Under the pieces are notes generated by a model, which did not search any database, was not told the DNA's origin, and saw nothing but the letters and a program-made list of their open reading frames with translations. A program made the translations under genes and the position numbers. This document shows positions 52,385 to 60,932 of a stretch of DNA of 64,000 nt, piece after piece (position 1 is the first letter of the stretch; every line of letters starts with the position of its first letter). Source of the DNA: Streptomyces sp. WMMC940 (GTDB lineage: Bacteria > Actinomycetota > Actinomycetes > Streptomycetales > Streptomycetaceae); assembly GCF_027460265.1 (NCBI RefSeq), contig NZ_JAPZBC010000001.1, positions 4,223,501-4,287,500 on the forward strand. The letters are read 5' to 3'.

Positions 52385-53209
52385 GTGGGATCGGCGGGAT
52401 CGGGCAGGGAGCCTTCGCCCGCGCGCAGGCACGTGGGCGAACTGGTCAAGCTGTTCCGGGGCCTCGCGGACATGACGCAGCGGGACCTGGCGGAGCGATT
52501 GCTGATGTCGGAGTCGCTGCTGGGCGCGTACGAGCGGGCCGAGCGGATCCCGACGACGGCGTTCCTGGTGGAGGCGGACGCGGCACTCGGGGCGAAGGGG
52601 GTGCTGGCGTCGTGCGTGGCGATGATGGAGGAGGAGAAGTACTCGCCGAAGTTCCTGAGCTGGGTGCGGACTGTGGTCGATGCGGCGAGCTTCAGCGCGT
52701 ACGAAACCATGGTGGTCCCCGGCCTGCTGCAAACTCCCGCGTACGCGCGGGCGCTGTACGAAGTCCGAGTGCCGACGTACGAGCCGGAGGAGACCGACCG
52801 ATACGTCGAGGCACGGCTGGAGTTGCAAGCCATGCTGGATCGCAAGCCAAGGCCGACGATCAGTTACGTGGTCGAGGAGTCGGCGTTCCTCCGGCCGATC
52901 GGCGGTGAGGCGGTCCTCAAGGAACAGCTGCGACACCTCATTGAGTCGGTCCGTGCCAGAAACCACCTCACGGTCCAGGTGATGCCGACCCAGCGGTCCG
53001 TACACGCGGGCCTGCACGGCCCGTTGCAGCTCCTGAGCACCCTGGAGGGTCGGAATCTGGGGTTGGCCGAGGGACATGGCGGAGATACCTTGATCTCGAA
53101 GCCCGAAGAGGTGAACAGGCTCATCGATCTCTTCGGCGTACTGCGTGCCCAGGCCCTCACCCCCTGGGATTCCGTAGACCTGATCGAGAGAATGGCGGCG
53201 AAGCTATGA
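52385..53209 (+). CDS. XRE family regulator with DUF5753 domain
   Basis: 274 residues from GTG 52385 (GGGAG upstream); GTG 52364 and 52376 are alternatives. The HTH is at about 15-70 (LVKLFRGLADMTQRDLAERLLMSESLLGAYERAER), followed by the DUF5753 block (VPGLLQTPAYARALYEV, TISYVVEESAFLRPIGG, VQVMPTQRSVHAGLHGP). It is paired with DUF397 through an ATGA overlap, the standard BldB-like/WhiJ-like pair of Streptomyces. The family regulates development; specific targets are unknown. Confidence 0.9.
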   Translation: MGSAGSGREPSPARRHVGELVKLFRGLADMTQRDLAERLLMSESLLGAYERAERIPTTAFLVEADAALGAKGVLASCVAMMEEEKYSPKFLSWVRTVVDAASFSAYETMVVPGLLQTPAYARALYEVRVPTYEPEETDRYVEARLELQAMLDRKPRPTISYVVEESAFLRPIGGEAVLKEQLRHLIESVRARNHLTVQVMPTQRSVHAGLHGPLQLLSTLEGRNLGLAEGHGGDTLISKPEEVNRLIDLFGVLRAQALTPWDSVDLIERMAAKL

Positions 53210-53460
53210 CCCCGGGCCTGGTCTGGTTCAAGAGCAGCTACAGCACCAACGAGGGCGGAAGCTGCATCGAGATCGCCTACGACTGGCGCACCTCCAGCTA
53301 CAGCAACAACGAGGGCGGCGAGTGCGTCGAGGTCGCCGCCTGTCCCCACACCGTCCACGTCCGCGACTCCAAGGTGCCCGGCGGCCCCGTGCTCGACGTG
53401 GCCCCGGGCGCCTGGGCCGCGTTCGTCTCCACGACCGCCGCCCCGCCCGCGGCACGGTAG
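53206..53460 (+). CDS. DUF397 protein with duplicated N-terminal block
   Basis: 84 residues. DUF397 core WRTSSYSNNEGGECVEVA is preceded by a near copy WFKSSYSTNEGGSCIEIA, so the conserved motif is present twice (residues 7-24 and 27-44). The end VHVRDSKVPGGPVLDVAPGAWAAFV is normal. ATG overlaps the XRE stop by 4 bases. DUF397 proteins act with their XRE partner, possibly in an antitoxin-like or developmental pair. Confidence 0.9.
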   Translation: MTPGLVWFKSSYSTNEGGSCIEIAYDWRTSSYSNNEGGECVEVAACPHTVHVRDSKVPGGPVLDVAPGAWAAFVSTTAAPPAAR

Positions 53461-53496
53461 TTCGGCAGAGCGCCCGCGTCGGCTCCATCCACGTCG

Positions 53497-53517
53497 GCCC
53501 GCCCGGACCGGGCGGGC
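53497..53517 (+). terminator. Hairpin after the DUF397 gene
   Basis: GCCCGCCCGG-A-CCGGGCGGGC, a near-perfect 21-base inverted repeat, 36 bases past the stop. Confidence 0.65.
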
Positions 53518-53781
53518 TCGGGCATGTGCGCTCCGTCCGGCGTGCGGGCTTCGGGCCGTTGGCGGCCTCTGCCCCTCCGACCACGCGGCGCTGTTGCCGA
53601 CGTCCTGGACGTCCTGCTGTCCGAGTCCCCGGGCCCGTCGCGCCCGCCGCGAATGTGATGCAGGTCTCACAGGTCGACCGGTCACTTCGGCGCGCCCCGT
53701 CGGTCATACCCGCAACAGCACCGCATACCAACGGTGTTGGCACCCACGTAGGACGCGCACGGACGACAGGAGACCGCCGCC
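53518..53781. other. Non-coding stretch before the DUF4287 gene
   Basis: Together with the terminator this is a 321-bp gap. I see no gene. AGGAG-like sequence (gacaggagacc) just before 53782 is the ribosome site of the next gene. Confidence 0.45.
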
Positions 53782-54006
53782 ATGACCACGCAGAGCAGCA
53801 GCGCCGTGAAGGGCCCCGCCAGCTACTTCCCCTCGATCGAGAAGAAGTACGGCCGCCCGGTGGCGCAATGGAAGGAGCTCATCCGCTCGTCCCCGCTGAC
53901 CAAGCACATGGAACTCGTCTCCTGGCTCAAGACCGAGCACGGTCTGGGCCACGGCCACGCCAACGCCCTCGTCGCGCATACCCTCGCCGAGAGCGGGGCT
54001 GCGTAG
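53782..54006 (+). CDS. DUF4287 domain protein
   Basis: 74 residues: SYFPSIEKKYGRPVAQWKEL, then LVSWLKTEHGLGHGHANALVAH, which is the DUF4287 pattern. GACAGGAGACC precedes the ATG. The domain is a small helical module also found joined to DUF5655; its role is unknown. Single gene with no obvious operon partner. Confidence 0.85.
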   Translation: MTTQSSSAVKGPASYFPSIEKKYGRPVAQWKELIRSSPLTKHMELVSWLKTEHGLGHGHANALVAHTLAESGAA

Positions 54007-54342
54007 CGAACGGTCGTACTCGGTCGGTTCATGCCCGGCGGCGTCCGGCGGTGAGTCGGTCGTCGAAGGTGATGTCGAGTCGAAGCGACAGTCCGGGTGA
54101 CAGGGCGAACCGGGATGCGGGCAACGGGGCTCCTCGGCGACCAGCAGCAGTCCCGGCGGACCATCTGATCACCGCTGACCGTTGCCGGCGTGTGGGCGTG
54201 AACCCGTATGGCGTAGTGCGGCGACTCCACTCCCTAAGTACTCGATTTTGTCGCTTATACGATGGTTTGATGTGTGCTGCGACTCGAAGGGGGGATCGCA
54301 CCTGACCAGCCATCACACGGCCCACCGGCCGAAGGAGTCGAC
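54007..54342. other. 336-bp intergenic region
   Basis: No supported gene. The last 100 bases are AT-richer (for example taagtactcgattttgtcgc) and probably hold the promoter of the secreted beta-helix gene. The site GAAGGAG is 6 bases before its ATG. Confidence 0.45.
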
Positions 54343-56103
54343 ATGCCTCGACCGCAGGAACCAACCCCCCACCCGGACTCAGGTGCGGCTGCGCAGCCCG
54401 CCGCCGTACGGACCGCCGGGCTCAGCAGGCACTGGGCACTGACCGTCATCGCGGCCGCCGGGCTGGCCACCGCCGCCACCACCGCGACCCTGCTTCCCGC
54501 CACCGCCGCCACACCGGCCGGAACCGATCGAGGCGCCCGTGCCACGGCCGTCGATGTGCAGGCGTCCGCACATCCGGCGGGCGTGTCCGGCAAGGGAGGC
54601 GGCGCGGTCGAGGACGAGGACGGGGAGCACTGGGTCGAATACACAGGCGACCCCGGCCGGCCCCGCTCCGCCGACACCGGTGGGCCCCGGGATGGCCTGG
54701 AACAGAGCCAGGGCCAGGGCTGGAGCGGCGAGGCCGGCACGGGCCGGACCGTGAGCGGCAAGAGCGGGGAAGGTCACGCCAGGGGGGATGAGAGCGGGAC
54801 CAAGGGAGACGGGGGCGGGGACGGGCAGGCGAAGAACGACCAAGGCCGGGGTGAGGGCGAGGGCCATGCCCCGGGGCGTTCAGGCAAGGGCGACGGCCCT
54901 GCCGTACCGGTTGCGTGCAGTCCCAACGCGCTGATCGCCGCGATCACGGTTGCCAACCAGCAGGGCGGCGGCCACCTCAGTCTCGCCTCTCACTGCACCT
55001 ACACCCTCACCGCCAACGAAGACGGCAACGGCCTGCCCGTCGTCATCCAGCCCATCACCATCGACGGCAACGGCGCCACCATCGCGCGGGCCGCCAACGC
55101 CGACCAGTTCCGCATCTTCAACGTCGGCACCGGCGGCGACCTGAAACTGCGCCATCTCACCGTCGCTCGCGGCAAGACCGCCGGCACTGACACCTACGGC
55201 GGCGGCGCCTACGTCAACGCCGCGGGCCGTCTCGACCTCGACTGCGTCACCTTCGAGAACAACACCGCCAAGGGCGTTGCCACCGGCACTACCACATTGG
55301 ACGGTTTCGGCGGCGCCATCTACAACCAGGGCATCACCCGTATCCACCGCAGCACCTTCACCCGCAACAACGCCGTCAGCGCCACCCCCGCCGAAGGCAA
55401 CCCCGCGGAAGGCGACGGCGGCGCCGTCTACAACGACAACGGCAAACTCGAAATCGCCAAAACGGAATTCACCCGCAACACCGCCGGCGATGACGGCGGC
55501 GCCATCTACAGCGCCGGCTCCACGACCATCGGCAAGAGCCTGTTCAAGAGCAACACCGCCAGCGGCACCACCGGCTCCGGCGGCGCCGTCCACGTCGCCG
55601 AGGGTGGGCCGACGGATATCGACAGCAGTGCCTTCCTCTACAACTACGCCGAAGGCGGTGGCGGCGCCTTCTTCACCGACCTCAACGGGACCCTGTACGT
55701 CCGCAGGAGCACCGTCGCCCGCAACACCAGCGACTTCGGTGGCGGCCTCTACGCCGACAACGACTCCCACACGGTGATCTCGGACAGCCGGTTCCGTGGC
55801 AACACCACCTTCGAAGGCGAAGGCGGCGGCATCTACCAGGACGGCGATCTCGCCCTCCGGCGCACGGTGGTCAGCGGTAACCAGGCCCCGACCGACGGTG
55901 CTACCGGTGGCGGCATCTACATCGAGACGGGCGAGGTCCTGAACCTGACCGACAGCAAGATCATCGATAACACCTCCGACACCGCACCCGGCGGTATCGA
56001 CAACAACGGAACCGTCAACACCTACGGCACCAACACCATCGTGGACAACGTGCCGACCAACTGCGACGGCAGCACCAACCCCGTCCCGGGCTGCTTCGGC
56101 TGA
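54343..56103 (+). CDS. Secreted right-handed beta-helix repeat protein
   Basis: 586 residues. A long signal sequence (about residues 30-58: HWALTVIAAAGLATAATTAT, cleavage near ATA) precedes a Gly/Glu/Lys-rich charged linker to about 185. From about 190 to 575 runs a parallel beta-helix of repeating GGAIYN/GGGIY turns (GFGGAIYNQG, GDGGAVYNDNG, GDDGGAIYSAG, GGGLYADND), like Pmp/pectate-lyase-type CSLREAI repeats. No catalytic site is visible, so it may be an adhesin or a glycan-binding surface protein. Codon use in the helix part is less extreme than its neighbours. Confidence 0.82.
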   Translation: MPRPQEPTPHPDSGAAAQPAAVRTAGLSRHWALTVIAAAGLATAATTATLLPATAATPAGTDRGARATAVDVQASAHPAGVSGKGGGAVEDEDGEHWVEYTGDPGRPRSADTGGPRDGLEQSQGQGWSGEAGTGRTVSGKSGEGHARGDESGTKGDGGGDGQAKNDQGRGEGEGHAPGRSGKGDGPAVPVACSPNALIAAITVANQQGGGHLSLASHCTYTLTANEDGNGLPVVIQPITIDGNGATIARAANADQFRIFNVGTGGDLKLRHLTVARGKTAGTDTYGGGAYVNAAGRLDLDCVTFENNTAKGVATGTTTLDGFGGAIYNQGITRIHRSTFTRNNAVSATPAEGNPAEGDGGAVYNDNGKLEIAKTEFTRNTAGDDGGAIYSAGSTTIGKSLFKSNTASGTTGSGGAVHVAEGGPTDIDSSAFLYNYAEGGGGAFFTDLNGTLYVRRSTVARNTSDFGGGLYADNDSHTVISDSRFRGNTTFEGEGGGIYQDGDLALRRTVVSGNQAPTDGATGGGIYIETGEVLNLTDSKIIDNTSDTAPGGIDNNGTVNTYGTNTIVDNVPTNCDGSTNPVPGCFG

Positions 56104-56116
56104 CGCTCACCCCCTT

Positions 56117-56158
56117 GCCCCGGGCCGGGATGCGCCGCGAGCGGCCCCCGCCCGGGGC
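56117..56158 (+). terminator. Hairpin after the beta-helix gene
   Basis: GCCCCGGGC (56117-56125) pairs with GCCCGGGGC (56150-56158), 24-base loop, 14 bases past the stop, between convergent genes. Confidence 0.6.
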
Positions 56159-56388
56159 ACCCACGACCGCACGCACACCCCCGCCTCCATCCCGACGGAC
56201 ACGCTCCCGTCGCTGCCCGCCAGGTGGGCCGGGTCGAGCGGGGAGTAGCCGAACCAGGGTGATGCGCGGGGCAAGGGCGGCGTGTCGCCGAGGGCGACGG
56301 CGAGCACTCCCGCGGACGCCCGACCTGCGACGTGGGGCCCCGCCCGGCGGGAGCCCCACGTCCACTCACTCCACTCACCCCCGCCGGG

Positions 56389-57996
56389 TCAGAAGCGGTC
56401 GCGCGTCCCCTGCAGCCCCGGGACTCCCGGAGGTGTCGGCAGCGGAAGCCGCAGCCGGTCCTTGCGCTGGCCGGCCGGGGTCCGGCAGGTCAGGTCCTTC
56501 GCCGGGAGCCTGCCCGTCGTCAGATAGGCGGTGGCCGTCTTGTCCGCGCAGGACTTGGAGCCGTAGATGCCGTGGCCCACGCCGCCGAGTACGGTGACCA
56601 TGCGGGAGCCCTTCATGGCCCGGCGCAGGCCCTGACCGCTGGTCAGCGGCGTCTGGGAGTCCCACTCGTTCTGCAGGACGAGCGCGCCGACCCTGTTGTC
56701 GATCCTGGTGGCCTGCTCGGGGCCGTTCTTCCAGAACGCGCACGGCTTGATGGTGGACGCGAAGTCCCCGTACAGCGGGTACCTGGCCTTGTCGCGGATC
56801 GCGTCACGGCGGTACTGCTCGGGGTCGCGCGGCCAGGAGCGGGTGTCGGCGCACACCACGGCCCAGAAGCTCGCGTCCGTGTTGTCCGAGGGCACGGCCC
56901 GGGCGAACGACGGCGGGACGGGGCTCGGCGAGGAGCTGCGCTCGCGGGACGGCGCTGGCTTCCTGCCCGCGGCGGCCTTCTTCAGGTCGGCGACCGTCTG
57001 CGCGGCGCCGGCCACGTCGAAGAACATCGCCCGTCCGGAGCGGATCTCGTCGCCGGTGACGGGCGTCCCGTCCAGGTCGATGGGCTTGCGGTCGGCCTGG
57101 GCGACGAGGCCCCAGAAGGTCTTGCGGACCTTCGCCGGGGTGTTCCCGAGCCTGTACGTGGCGTGCCGCTTGGCCGTCCACTCGCTCCAGTGCGTGAAAG
57201 CGGGCTCGGTGCCCTCCGCCCACACCTGGATCATGCCCCGCCAGATCCGCTGCGGGTCGACGGCGCTGTCCAGCACGAACCGGTCGGCCCGCTTGGGGAA
57301 CATCTGCGTGTAGACGGCGCCGAGGTAGGTGCCGTAGGAGTACCCCAGGTAGGAGATCTTCTTCTCGCCCAGCACGGCGCGGATGACGTCCATGTCGCGC
57401 GCGGTGTTGCGGGTGGTGAACCGGAGCAGCGCGTCACCGCCCTTCGCCCGGCACTTCTCGGCCACCGTACGGGCCCACTTCACGTCCTTGGCGAACGTGG
57501 CGGCCTTGTACGGGCGCTCCCAGTTGCGTTCGTCGTCGTTCAGCCCGCAGCTCACGGGGGAGCTCTGGCCGACACCCCGCGGGTCGAACCCGATGAGGTC
57601 GTACTGCCTCTTCACGGACGCGGGCAGTTCGCCCGACAGGAACAGCGGCATGCTCAGGCCCTCGCCGCCGGGGCCGCCGGGGTTGAGCAGCAGCACTCCG
57701 CGCCGCTCCTTGGCGCTGGTGGCCTTCATCCGCGACACCGCGATCTCGATCTTCTTGCCGCCGGGACGGCCGTAGTCGAGCGGCACCTTGACCGTCGCGC
57801 ACTGGAAGCCCGCCGGGTTCTGCGCGTCACAGCGCTTCCAGCGCGGCTTCTGCTGCGTGTACTGCTTCAAGGGGTCCGCCGCGGCAGGGGCCTTGCGCGC
57901 CGGGACGGCCGCCGAGGCGACGGCGGGGGTGAGCGCGGGGACGAGGGACGCGACGGCGCTGACGGCCAGAAGGGGGGCTATTCGTCTGCTTCGCAC
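56389..57996 (-). CDS. Secreted alpha/beta-hydrolase peptidase (tripeptidyl aminopeptidase type)
   Basis: 535 residues from GTG 57996 (AAGGA upstream); ATG 58035 is an alternative. A signal peptide (RSRRIAPLLAVSAVASLVPA to ASA) is followed by the SlpD/Tap-like fold. Visible parts are NPGGPGGEG (oxyanion), nucleophile in LGYSYGTYLGA, Asp in QNEWDSQTP and His in GGVGHGIYG. Cys residues could form outside disulfides (SCGLNDDE, PCAFW, KSCAD). The group removes N-terminal tripeptides from proteins outside the cell. Confidence 0.9.
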   Translation of the reverse strand: MRSRRIAPLLAVSAVASLVPALTPAVASAAVPARKAPAAADPLKQYTQQKPRWKRCDAQNPAGFQCATVKVPLDYGRPGGKKIEIAVSRMKATSAKERRGVLLLNPGGPGGEGLSMPLFLSGELPASVKRQYDLIGFDPRGVGQSSPVSCGLNDDERNWERPYKAATFAKDVKWARTVAEKCRAKGGDALLRFTTRNTARDMDVIRAVLGEKKISYLGYSYGTYLGAVYTQMFPKRADRFVLDSAVDPQRIWRGMIQVWAEGTEPAFTHWSEWTAKRHATYRLGNTPAKVRKTFWGLVAQADRKPIDLDGTPVTGDEIRSGRAMFFDVAGAAQTVADLKKAAAGRKPAPSRERSSSPSPVPPSFARAVPSDNTDASFWAVVCADTRSWPRDPEQYRRDAIRDKARYPLYGDFASTIKPCAFWKNGPEQATRIDNRVGALVLQNEWDSQTPLTSGQGLRRAMKGSRMVTVLGGVGHGIYGSKSCADKTATAYLTTGRLPAKDLTCRTPAGQRKDRLRLPLPTPPGVPGLQGTRDRF

Positions 57997-58319
57997 AATG
58001 ATGCGGTCCTTGTGAGGGGGGTGGTCGAACGTCATCCACCCTTTCGCAGGACGCAGTTGGGCGAATCCCTCGCCGGGCCCGAGGTCGGTCCGACCGCAGG
58101 AGGAGGGCGCGCCACGGCGAATGGTCCCCCCGGCTGAGAACGGAAGCGGCCGATTTCCCGTCGGGGGTCCGTAGGCGTTCGGACGAACGTCCTTCCGGTG
58201 GGCGGGGACTGACGGCGTCTCCGGGGAGCCGGAGGGGAGGCGGCGCGGAGGCAGGGCGAAGCCGCCGGAGTCAGGACGCAGCCCTCACGGCCCCCTGTCC
58301 GTCTCGTGGCCCGCCCCCT
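57997..58319. other. 323-bp intergenic region
   Basis: Upstream region of the secreted peptidase. No gene or recognisable regulatory palindrome was seen. Confidence 0.4.
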
Positions 58320-59009
58320 CTAAGGCCAGAGCATTTCCCGGACCCACGCGTCCGCGTCGTCCTCTCGCCGGTAGCGCAGCCGGACGTGCCGGCGTCGCGC
58401 GTCCCCCTGGAAGAACTCGACCTCGGACGGGACGAGCACGTACACCGTCCAGGTCTCCGCCGCCGCCTCCGGATCGGTCTCGGCACGCTCCCACGCGGCC
58501 GCGCTCGCCCGCCGCAACTCCTCCTGCGAGCCGAGGACCTCGCTCTGCCGGCCGACGAGCGCCGCCGCCAGCGCCCCGGTCGACCGGGCGTGCAGATCGG
58601 CGTACGCCTCCTCCGGGGTGCCCGACACGACCCGGCCGCGGACGCGTACCTGCCGGCCGTGCACGGGCCAGTAGAAGCCGAGCGCGGCCCCCGGGCGGGC
58701 CGCGAGCTGGCGGCCCTTGGCGCTGGTCGCGTGGGTGGCGAAGTGCCACCCGTGGGCGTCCGCGCCGTGGAGCATGAGCGTCCGCAGGTCGGGCCGGCAG
58801 TCCTCGTCCACGGTGGCGAGGGTCATGGTGTGCGGTTCGGGCTGGCCGGCGGCCGCGGCCTCCACGAACCAGCGGTGGAACAGCGGCAGCGGCTCCGCCG
58901 GGGCGCCGTCCGGGTCGAAGGAGGGCAGGTCCGTGTCCCAGACCTTCAGCGACCTGAGCAGCTCACGGAACTCTCGGGCGGTGCCGTCGCCGCCGGGATC
59001 GTGCGTCAT
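58320..59009 (-). CDS. PPOX-fold pyridoxamine 5'-phosphate oxidase family protein
   Basis: 229 residues, PdxH-like: RTLMLHGADAHGWHFATHAT, SAKGRQLAARPGAALGFYW, RQVRVRGRV and a C-terminal RRRHVRLRYRRE in place of the ENRLHDR substrate motif of true PdxH. It is therefore a paralogue that binds FMN but may have another substrate. In many Streptomyces such proteins are annotated pyridoxal 5'-phosphate synthase. It ends a two-gene minus-strand unit with the next PPOX gene, 10 bp away. Confidence 0.82.
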   Translation of the reverse strand: MTHDPGGDGTAREFRELLRSLKVWDTDLPSFDPDGAPAEPLPLFHRWFVEAAAAGQPEPHTMTLATVDEDCRPDLRTLMLHGADAHGWHFATHATSAKGRQLAARPGAALGFYWPVHGRQVRVRGRVVSGTPEEAYADLHARSTGALAAALVGRQSEVLGSQEELRRASAAAWERAETDPEAAAETWTVYVLVPSEVEFFQGDARRRHVRLRYRREDDADAWVREMLWP

Positions 59010-59019
59010 GCCCCGATCA

Positions 59020-59448
59020 TCACACCTGGCCCAGGTCGGACGACAGCCACCGCTGCGGCCGCATCCGCAGCACGACCGTTTCGCCGTGCTCCTTCAGCGC
59101 GAACTCGACGTACCCGTCGACCTTGTCCGGCGGCAGGTAGCGGGTGGCGAGCTCCCGCAGCGCCGCCTCGGTGCCGGGTTCCGTCGAGGTGACGGGCCCC
59201 TCGACCTGGACGTAGCGGACCGTGGGCTGCAGCCGGTCGACCATCAGCGAGAACCGCCCCGCCGCGCCGATCAGCCGGTGCTTGCGCGAATCGCGCCCGG
59301 TCAGGATCCAGACGTCCCCGCCGGGTTCGTACTGGTACCAGATCGGCACGCTCAGCGGCGCCCGGCCCTCCTCGCCGGAGTCGATCGCGATCGCCGCGAC
59401 ATGGGGCTCCGCCAGGAACTGCTCACGCTCTTCGCGACTGAGGGCCAC
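59020..59448 (-). CDS. PPOX-class F420/FMN-binding protein
   Basis: 142 residues from GTG 59448 with GAGGAG upstream. Split-beta-barrel blocks: FLAEPHVAAIAIDS, PLSVPIWYQYEPGGDVWIL, RFSLMVDRLQPTVRYVQVEG. The W-Y-x-Y-E and R-Y-V-x-V-E-G pattern resembles the F420-dependent biliverdin-reductase/FDOR-B group, but the cofactor is not certain. It may act on a heterocycle or serve as a redox partner. It leads the unit with the PdxH-like gene. Confidence 0.78.
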   Translation of the reverse strand: MALSREEREQFLAEPHVAAIAIDSGEEGRAPLSVPIWYQYEPGGDVWILTGRDSRKHRLIGAAGRFSLMVDRLQPTVRYVQVEGPVTSTEPGTEAALRELATRYLPPDKVDGYVEFALKEHGETVVLRMRPQRWLSSDLGQV

Positions 59449-59622
59449 CGGAATCTCCTCACGGGCTCGTGAACGGTCTGCGGGAAGGCGTCGCCCTCCC
59501 GTCCTCGTCCCACTGTGCCGCAAACGCCGCCCGGGCCAGGCCCCGGACGCGCGGGGGAACCGGGGCCGGGCACCGGGGACCGGTTCGTGGCCCCGGGCCG
59601 CCCCCGTGCCCGCCCGTGTCGT

Positions 59623-60798
59623 TCAACGGCCCAGTACCACCGTCCCCGACGAGCAGAACCAGCCGCCCGTACCCGAGGCCACGGCCAGTTCCGGAACTCT
59701 GCCGTCGGCCCGCCGCACCTGGTGCCCGCCCGCCTCCCCGCGCAGTTGGCGCACCGCTTCGACCATCAGGAACAGGCCGCGCATGCCCGGATGGCAGGCG
59801 GAGAGGCCACCACCGTCGGTGTTCACGGGCAGCTCCCCGTCCAGCCGCAGCCGGCCCTTCTCCACGAACGCCCCGCCCTCTCCCTTCGCGCAGAAACCCA
59901 GGTCCTCCAGCGTCACGAGCGTCATGTAGGTGAAGGCGTCGTAGATTTCGGCGATGTCGACGTCCTCCGGTCGTACGCCCGCCCGCTCGAACGCCAGCCG
60001 CCCGCTCACCGCGGCCGGTGAGACCGTGAAGTCGTCCCACTCCGACATCGTCGTGTGGGACACGTGCTCGCCGCTGCCGAGGACCCACACCGGCTCCTTC
60101 GCGGTGTCCGGGACGTACTCCTCCGCCACGAGCAGCACCGCGCAGCCGCCGTCGCTGCGGACGCAGCAGTGCAGCTTGGTGAACGGGTCGGCGATGACGG
60201 GCCCGGACAGCACGTCGTCCACGGTGATCGGGTCGCGGAACATCGCCTCCGGGTTGCGGGAGGCGTTCGCCCGCGCCTGGACGGCGACTTCGGCCAGCTG
60301 CTCCGCCGTCGTCCCGTACTGGTGCATGTGGCGGCGGGCGGCCATGGCGTACTTGGCGATCAACGTGTGCCCGTACGGCACCTCGAACTGCAGCGGCCCG
60401 CGGGCGCCGAAGGAGAGGTTGGAGGTGCGCCGGCCCGCGCGGACGTCGGCGCGGGCCGTCGAACCGTAGACGAGGAGCACCGCGTTCGCGTGGCCCGCGG
60501 CGATGGCGTCCGCGGCGTGCGCGGCCATGACCTCCCAGGTGGCGCCGCCGACGGAGGTGGAGTCCACCCAGCGCGGCCCGAGTCCCAGGTAGTCGGCGAC
60601 CTCGGCCGGGGCGAGGGTGCCCAGACCGGCCGAGGCCAGGCCGTCGACGACGTCGCGGCCGAGCCCCGAGTCGGCGAGGGCGCGCCGGGCGGCCTGGGCG
60701 TGCAGTGCGTACGGGGTGGTGCCGTCGACGCGGCCGCAGTCCGAGAGGGATATGCCGACGACGGCGACCTTGCGGGGGTGGCGCTGACTGCATGGCAT
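59623..60798 (-). CDS. Thiolase-like lipid-transfer protein (Ltp-type aldolase candidate)
   Basis: 391 residues with a thiolase fold. Where thiolases have the nucleophilic Cys the sequence reads STSVGGATWEV (residues 80-90), so Val or Ser replaces it. EIYDAFTYMTLVTLEDLGF and NTDGGGLSACHPGMRG retain the Tyr and His positions used by Ltp2-type retro-aldolases. It therefore probably cleaves a hydroxyacyl-CoA side chain with a DUF35 partner instead of doing thiolysis. Operator G is 5 bp before the ATG. The DUF35 gene is 8 kb away under operator F. Confidence 0.87.
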   Translation of the reverse strand: MPCSQRHPRKVAVVGISLSDCGRVDGTTPYALHAQAARRALADSGLGRDVVDGLASAGLGTLAPAEVADYLGLGPRWVDSTSVGGATWEVMAAHAADAIAAGHANAVLLVYGSTARADVRAGRRTSNLSFGARGPLQFEVPYGHTLIAKYAMAARRHMHQYGTTAEQLAEVAVQARANASRNPEAMFRDPITVDDVLSGPVIADPFTKLHCCVRSDGGCAVLLVAEEYVPDTAKEPVWVLGSGEHVSHTTMSEWDDFTVSPAAVSGRLAFERAGVRPEDVDIAEIYDAFTYMTLVTLEDLGFCAKGEGGAFVEKGRLRLDGELPVNTDGGGLSACHPGMRGLFLMVEAVRQLRGEAGGHQVRRADGRVPELAVASGTGGWFCSSGTVVLGR

Positions 60799-60802
60799 GA
60801 AT

Positions 60803-60817
60803 CTGACGGTACATCAG
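60803..60817. promoter_or_regulatory. Palindromic operator G (CTGACG-GTA-CATCAG)
   Basis: One mismatch from the consensus, 5 bp upstream of the thiolase-like ATG (60798) and next to a minus-strand -10-like TATACC. It lies in the divergent spacer with operator H. Confidence 0.7.
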
Positions 60818-60895
60818 GTATATGTGCGGCGGTACGGCCCTCGGCGCCCGCGGTCCCCGCCCGCCCCCGCTCTGGGCTTCTGCCGTCACCACCTC

Positions 60896-60914
60896 TAACA
60901 TGACGGCCCGTCAG
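60896..60914 (+). promoter_or_regulatory. Promoter -10 with operator H (ATGACG-GCC-CGTCAG)
   Basis: TAACAT (60896-60901) looks like a -10, overlapped by the operator (60900-60914, one mismatch). The acyl-CoA dehydrogenase ATG is 19 bp downstream. Confidence 0.65.
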
Positions 60915-60932
60915 AAGACGAGGGGAGCACCG

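Noticed and set aside
56107..56378. Minus-strand ORFs between the beta-helix and peptidase genes
   Set aside because: No homology seen and they overlap the terminator hairpin; could be a remnant but not supportable.
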